Source: JAAYCI01 sp031549285 (GTDB lineage: Bacteria > Bacillota > Clostridia > Oscillospirales > Ruminococcaceae). From it: a stretch of DNA of 64,000 nt. The stretch is taken from NCBI GenBank assembly GCA_031549285.1, contig JAVBPZ010000002.1, forward strand, positions 69,345 through 133,344, in the 5' to 3' direction. The stretch's first letter is position 1. Each line of letters starts with the position of its first letter. The translations under genes and the position numbers were made by a program. Positions 61,398 to 64,000 of the stretch are shown piece by piece. The notes below the pieces were generated by a model. That model was given only the letters and a program-made list of their open reading frames with translations, was not told the DNA's origin and did no database searches.

Positions 61398-61523
61398 GCG
61401 CGACCATCACTGACGGACCCGGCCCCATACAGGCCGGAGGTGGACCACCACCGGGGAGTGGCACGCGCAGGTATCACAGCCGACCGTCTGGGCAGCATTC
61501 ATTTTTTGATGCTGCCTTTTTTT
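61398..61523 (+). promoter_or_regulatory. ZTP (pfl-motif) riboswitch with expression-platform terminator
   Basis: P1 GCGCG (61398-61402) pairs with CGCGC (61464-61468). Between them are ATCACTGACGG (the conserved GUGACUGGCG-like strand), hairpin GGTGG-acca-CCACC (61439-61452) and GGGGAGTGG. The second subdomain CCGACCGTCTGGGCA (61480-61494) is the most conserved ZTP signature. It overlaps terminator GGCAGCAT (61491-61498)/ATGCTGCC (61509-61516) plus seven T. ZTP or ZMP binding should prevent termination and switch on pflB. Intervening loop sequence is variable, as expected. Confidence 0.92.
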
Positions 61524-61587
61524 ATTTGGCCGGGTATGGCCAACCCCATTCACGGAATATTTCCCAAAGGCAAGGAGGTGTACCGCA

Positions 61588-63825
61588 GTGGAAGCAAAAG
61601 CATGGAACGGTTTTACCCCCGGCGCATGGCAAACATCGGTGGACGTGCGCGGCTTCATTCTGGCCAATTTCACCCCCTACAACGGGAACGAAAGCTTCCT
61701 GGCCGGCGCCACCGCGCGCACCCTCGCCCTGCGGGACACCTGTGAAAACCTGCTGCGGCAGGAGGCGGAAAACGGCGGCGTGCTGTCCATTGCCACCGAC
61801 CGCGCCATCACCCCCACCGCCTTTGGCCCGGGCTACATCCACCAGGACGCCGAGCTCATTGTGGGCCTGCAAACCGACGCGCCGCTGAAACGCGGCATCA
61901 ATCCCTTCGGCGGCATGCGCATGGTGCGCGAAGCCTGCGCCGCCTATGGCGCCACCGTCTCGCCCCAGGTAGAGCAGCAGTTTTCCCTGCACAAAACACA
62001 CAACGACGGCGTATTTTCCGCCTATACCCCACCAATAAAAGCCGCGCGCAAATCCGGCCTTATCACCGGCCTGCCGGACGCCTACGGCCGTGGCCGCATC
62101 ATTGGGGACTACCGCCGCGTGCCGCTGTATGGTGTGGATTTCCTCATCGCCCAAAAACAGGCGGAGCGCCGGGCCGCCGGGCAAAATCCTTTGGGCGAAG
62201 ACACCATTCGCACACTGGAGGAGCTTTCCTCCCAGATAGACGCCCTGGCCGGCATGAAAGAAATGGCCGCGGCCTATGGGTACGACATTTCCGGCCCTGC
62301 CGCCACCGCGCGCCAGGCAGTACAGTGGTTGTATTTTGCCTACCTCGCCGCCATCAAGGAACAAAACGGCGCCGCCATGAGCCTGGGCCGTGTTTCCACC
62401 TTCCTGGATATTTACTTCGAGCGGGACCTGGCCCACAGCACCCTAACGGAATCCGGCGCGCAGGAACTCTTCGATGATTTCGTGCTGAAGCTGCGCCTGG
62501 CGCGGCACCTGCGCACCCCGGCCTATAACGAACTGTTTGGCGGCGACCCCATGTGGATCACCGAAGCCCTGGGCGGCATGGCGCTGGACGGCCGGCACCT
62601 GGTCACCAAAAGCTGCTATCGCATGCTGCACACGCTGACCACCCTGGGCACCGCGCCGGAACCAAACCTGACCATACTGTGGAGCGCGCGCCTGCCGGAA
62701 AACTGGAAGCAATATGTCGCGCGCATCTCCTGCGAAACCGACGCCCTGCAGTACGAAAACGACGACGTTATGCGGCCGGATTTCGGCGACGACTATGCCA
62801 TCGCCTGCTGTGTTTCGGCGCTCACCCTCGGCAAAGATATGCAGTTTTTTGGCGCGCGGGCAAATCTGGCAAAGCTGCTGTTGCTGGCGCTGAACGGCGG
62901 CCGGGACGAAATTACCGGCCAGCAGGTCGCCCCCGCCATGCCGGTGTACCCGGACGAACAGCTGTCCTATGACACCGTTTGCCACCGGCTGGCTTTTTAC
63001 CGCACCTGGCTGGCGGAAACCTATGTGGGCGCCATGAATATCATCCACTATATGCACGACAAATACGCCTATGAGAAAACCCAAATGGCATTGCACGACG
63101 CCACCGTTCGGCGCTTCATGGCCTTTGGCGTGGCGGGCCTGTCGGTCTTGGCAGATTCGCTCTCCGCCATCCGCTATGCACAGGTTCGCTGCCTGAAGGA
63201 CGCGGCCACCGGCCTGGTCACCGGCTTTGTGCGCACCGGGGACTACCCCGCCTTTGGCAACGACGACGACCGGGTAGACGCCATTGCCGCCGCGCAGGCA
63301 GAGCTGTTCTACACCGAGCTGAAAAAGCACCCGCTATACCGGGACGCGCACCACACCCTGTCGGTGCTTACCATCACCTCCAATGTAACCTACGGCAAAA
63401 AAACCGGCGCCACGCCGGACGGCCGCGCCGCCGGCGAACCCTTTGCCCCCGGCGCAAACCCCATGGCCGGCCGGGAGAAAAACGGCGCGCTGGCTGCGCT
63501 GAACTCGGTGGCAAAGCTGCGGTACGACGTTTGCCGCGACGGCATCTCCAACACCTTCACGGTGGTTCCCGCGGCACTGGGCAAAACCCCGCAGGCCCAA
63601 ACACAGAACCTGGTCTCGCTGCTCACCGGCTATTTCGCACAGGGCGCGCACCACCTGAACGTGAACGTCCTGCACCGCGAAAAACTGCTGGACGCCTATG
63701 CGCACCCCGAAAAATATCCCTCTCTCACCATCCGGGTGTCCGGCTACGCGGTCAACTTCTGCCGCCTGTCGCGCGAACAGCAGCAGGAGGTCATTGCCCG
63801 CACGTTCCATACCGCCGTGTTATGA
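61588..63825 (+). CDS. pflB: Formate acetyltransferase (pyruvate formate-lyase)
   Basis: 745 residues. Glycyl-radical enzyme that splits pyruvate with CoA into acetyl-CoA and formate. The active-site pair Cys407-Cys408 (AIACCVSAL) and the C-terminal glycyl-radical loop RVSGYAVNF (Gly719) are intact. SLHKTHNDGVF and YGRGRIIGDYRRVPLYGVD are family blocks. The start is GTG at 61588 with a perfect AAGGAGGTG upstream. The activating enzyme PflA is not in the last 175 bases, so it lies further on or elsewhere. Controlled by the ZTP riboswitch just upstream. Confidence 0.96.
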   Translation: MEAKAWNGFTPGAWQTSVDVRGFILANFTPYNGNESFLAGATARTLALRDTCENLLRQEAENGGVLSIATDRAITPTAFGPGYIHQDAELIVGLQTDAPLKRGINPFGGMRMVREACAAYGATVSPQVEQQFSLHKTHNDGVFSAYTPPIKAARKSGLITGLPDAYGRGRIIGDYRRVPLYGVDFLIAQKQAERRAAGQNPLGEDTIRTLEELSSQIDALAGMKEMAAAYGYDISGPAATARQAVQWLYFAYLAAIKEQNGAAMSLGRVSTFLDIYFERDLAHSTLTESGAQELFDDFVLKLRLARHLRTPAYNELFGGDPMWITEALGGMALDGRHLVTKSCYRMLHTLTTLGTAPEPNLTILWSARLPENWKQYVARISCETDALQYENDDVMRPDFGDDYAIACCVSALTLGKDMQFFGARANLAKLLLLALNGGRDEITGQQVAPAMPVYPDEQLSYDTVCHRLAFYRTWLAETYVGAMNIIHYMHDKYAYEKTQMALHDATVRRFMAFGVAGLSVLADSLSAIRYAQVRCLKDAATGLVTGFVRTGDYPAFGNDDDRVDAIAAAQAELFYTELKKHPLYRDAHHTLSVLTITSNVTYGKKTGATPDGRAAGEPFAPGANPMAGREKNGALAALNSVAKLRYDVCRDGISNTFTVVPAALGKTPQAQTQNLVSLLTGYFAQGAHHLNVNVLHREKLLDAYAHPEKYPSLTIRVSGYAVNFCRLSREQQQEVIARTFHTAVL

Positions 63826-64000
63826 CCCGCCACATGCCTTTCGCAAACCATGCTTAATCCTTGGGGTTCTTTTATAACCCCCTCTATCGTTGGCCGGGCA
63901 GGGCACCCCCGTACCCGGCCCGGCCGACATTTTGCCCACCATAAACTATTATGCGCACCCCATCCATTGTCAATTTGTTTTTATTGCATTTCAACGTTTT
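63826..64000 (+). other. 3' flank of pflB
   Basis: No gene start is visible. A GGGGTT/AACCCC hairpin (about 63874-63893) and a larger GGCCGGG/CCCGGCC hairpin (about 63892-63925) follow the pflB stop; neither has a good T run. The end is AT-rich. Confidence 0.4.

Noticed and set aside
1..64000. CRISPR array, prophage, insertion sequence, rRNA operon or T-box
   Set aside because: No regularly spaced repeats, no transposase, integrase or phage structural genes, no rRNA sequence, and no T-box signature were seen.

Overview
The window reads as chromosomal DNA of an anaerobic, fairly GC-rich (roughly 55-60 percent) member of class Clostridia (Bacillota), most like the Oscillospiraceae/Ruminococcaceae gut lineage. 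The reasons are strong AGGAGG ribosome-binding sites, sigma-A promoters, a PurO-type IMP cyclohydrolase next to a stand-alone AICAR transformylase, an oxygen-sensitive class I fumarase, pyruvate formate-lyase, a superoxide-reductase-type protein, lactate dehydrogenase and a CdaR/PucR regulator. Genus cannot be assigned. No prophage, insertion sequence or CRISPR array is present. The accessory signal consists of one gene cassette and two families of dispersed intergenic repeats.

Layout. 1-1.3 kb: a truncated DAHP synthase (minus strand) behind a tyrosine-rich leader peptide and terminator, a probable attenuator, divergent from ybaK. 1.9-3.4 kb: a membrane diguanylate cyclase. 4.1-17.0 kb: a nine-gene purine biosynthesis cluster purE-F-M-N-O-H(transformylase only)-D-L-B. 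purC and purK are not in view. 17.3-24.3 kb: mostly minus-strand envelope and stress genes (VanY-like carboxypeptidase, TcaA-like zinc-ribbon membrane protein, superoxide-reductase-like protein, M3-peptidase lipoprotein, rsmA). 24.5-27.6 kb: recG, whose 3' end is duplicated around an AT-rich inverted gene of unknown function. 27.6-34.6 kb: acetyltransferase, two-subunit fumarase, parvulin-type isomerase, SulP transporter, HAD phosphatase and tRNA-Lys. 35-43.3 kb: Lar-like double zinc ribbon, lipoate ligase, dihydrolipoyl dehydrogenase, cyclophilin, GtrA, lactate dehydrogenase, a Ser/Ala-rich membrane protein and coaX. 43.8-49.7 kb: CdaR-type regulator, then ftsE-ftsX, an M23 hydrolase and an S41-family protein whose catalytic Ser and Lys positions are Gly and His. 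49.8-54.9 kb: a rhamnosyltransferase-like protein and dTDP-rhamnose genes rfbA, rfbD and rfbB without rfbC. 55.1-58.8 kb: proB-proA and two membrane proteins. 59-63.8 kb: YjbQ, a ferredoxin-like protein divergent from a Crp/Fnr regulator, and pflB behind a ZTP riboswitch.

How the parts connect. The purine genes make ZMP/AICAR, which the transformylase consumes using 10-formyl-tetrahydrofolate. The ZTP riboswitch in front of pflB senses the phosphorylated form of that intermediate, so pyruvate formate-lyase, which makes formate for one-carbon units, is tied to the same pathway. FtsEX, the M23 hydrolase and the S41-like protein form a plausible cell-division peptidoglycan-hydrolysis unit. The rhamnosyltransferase and rfb genes feed cell-wall polysaccharide synthesis.

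The observations most worth following are the aroF attenuator, the recG cassette, the S41 pseudoenzyme in the ftsEX locus, the two dispersed repeat families, and the atypical cysteine spacing in the superoxide-reductase-like protein.
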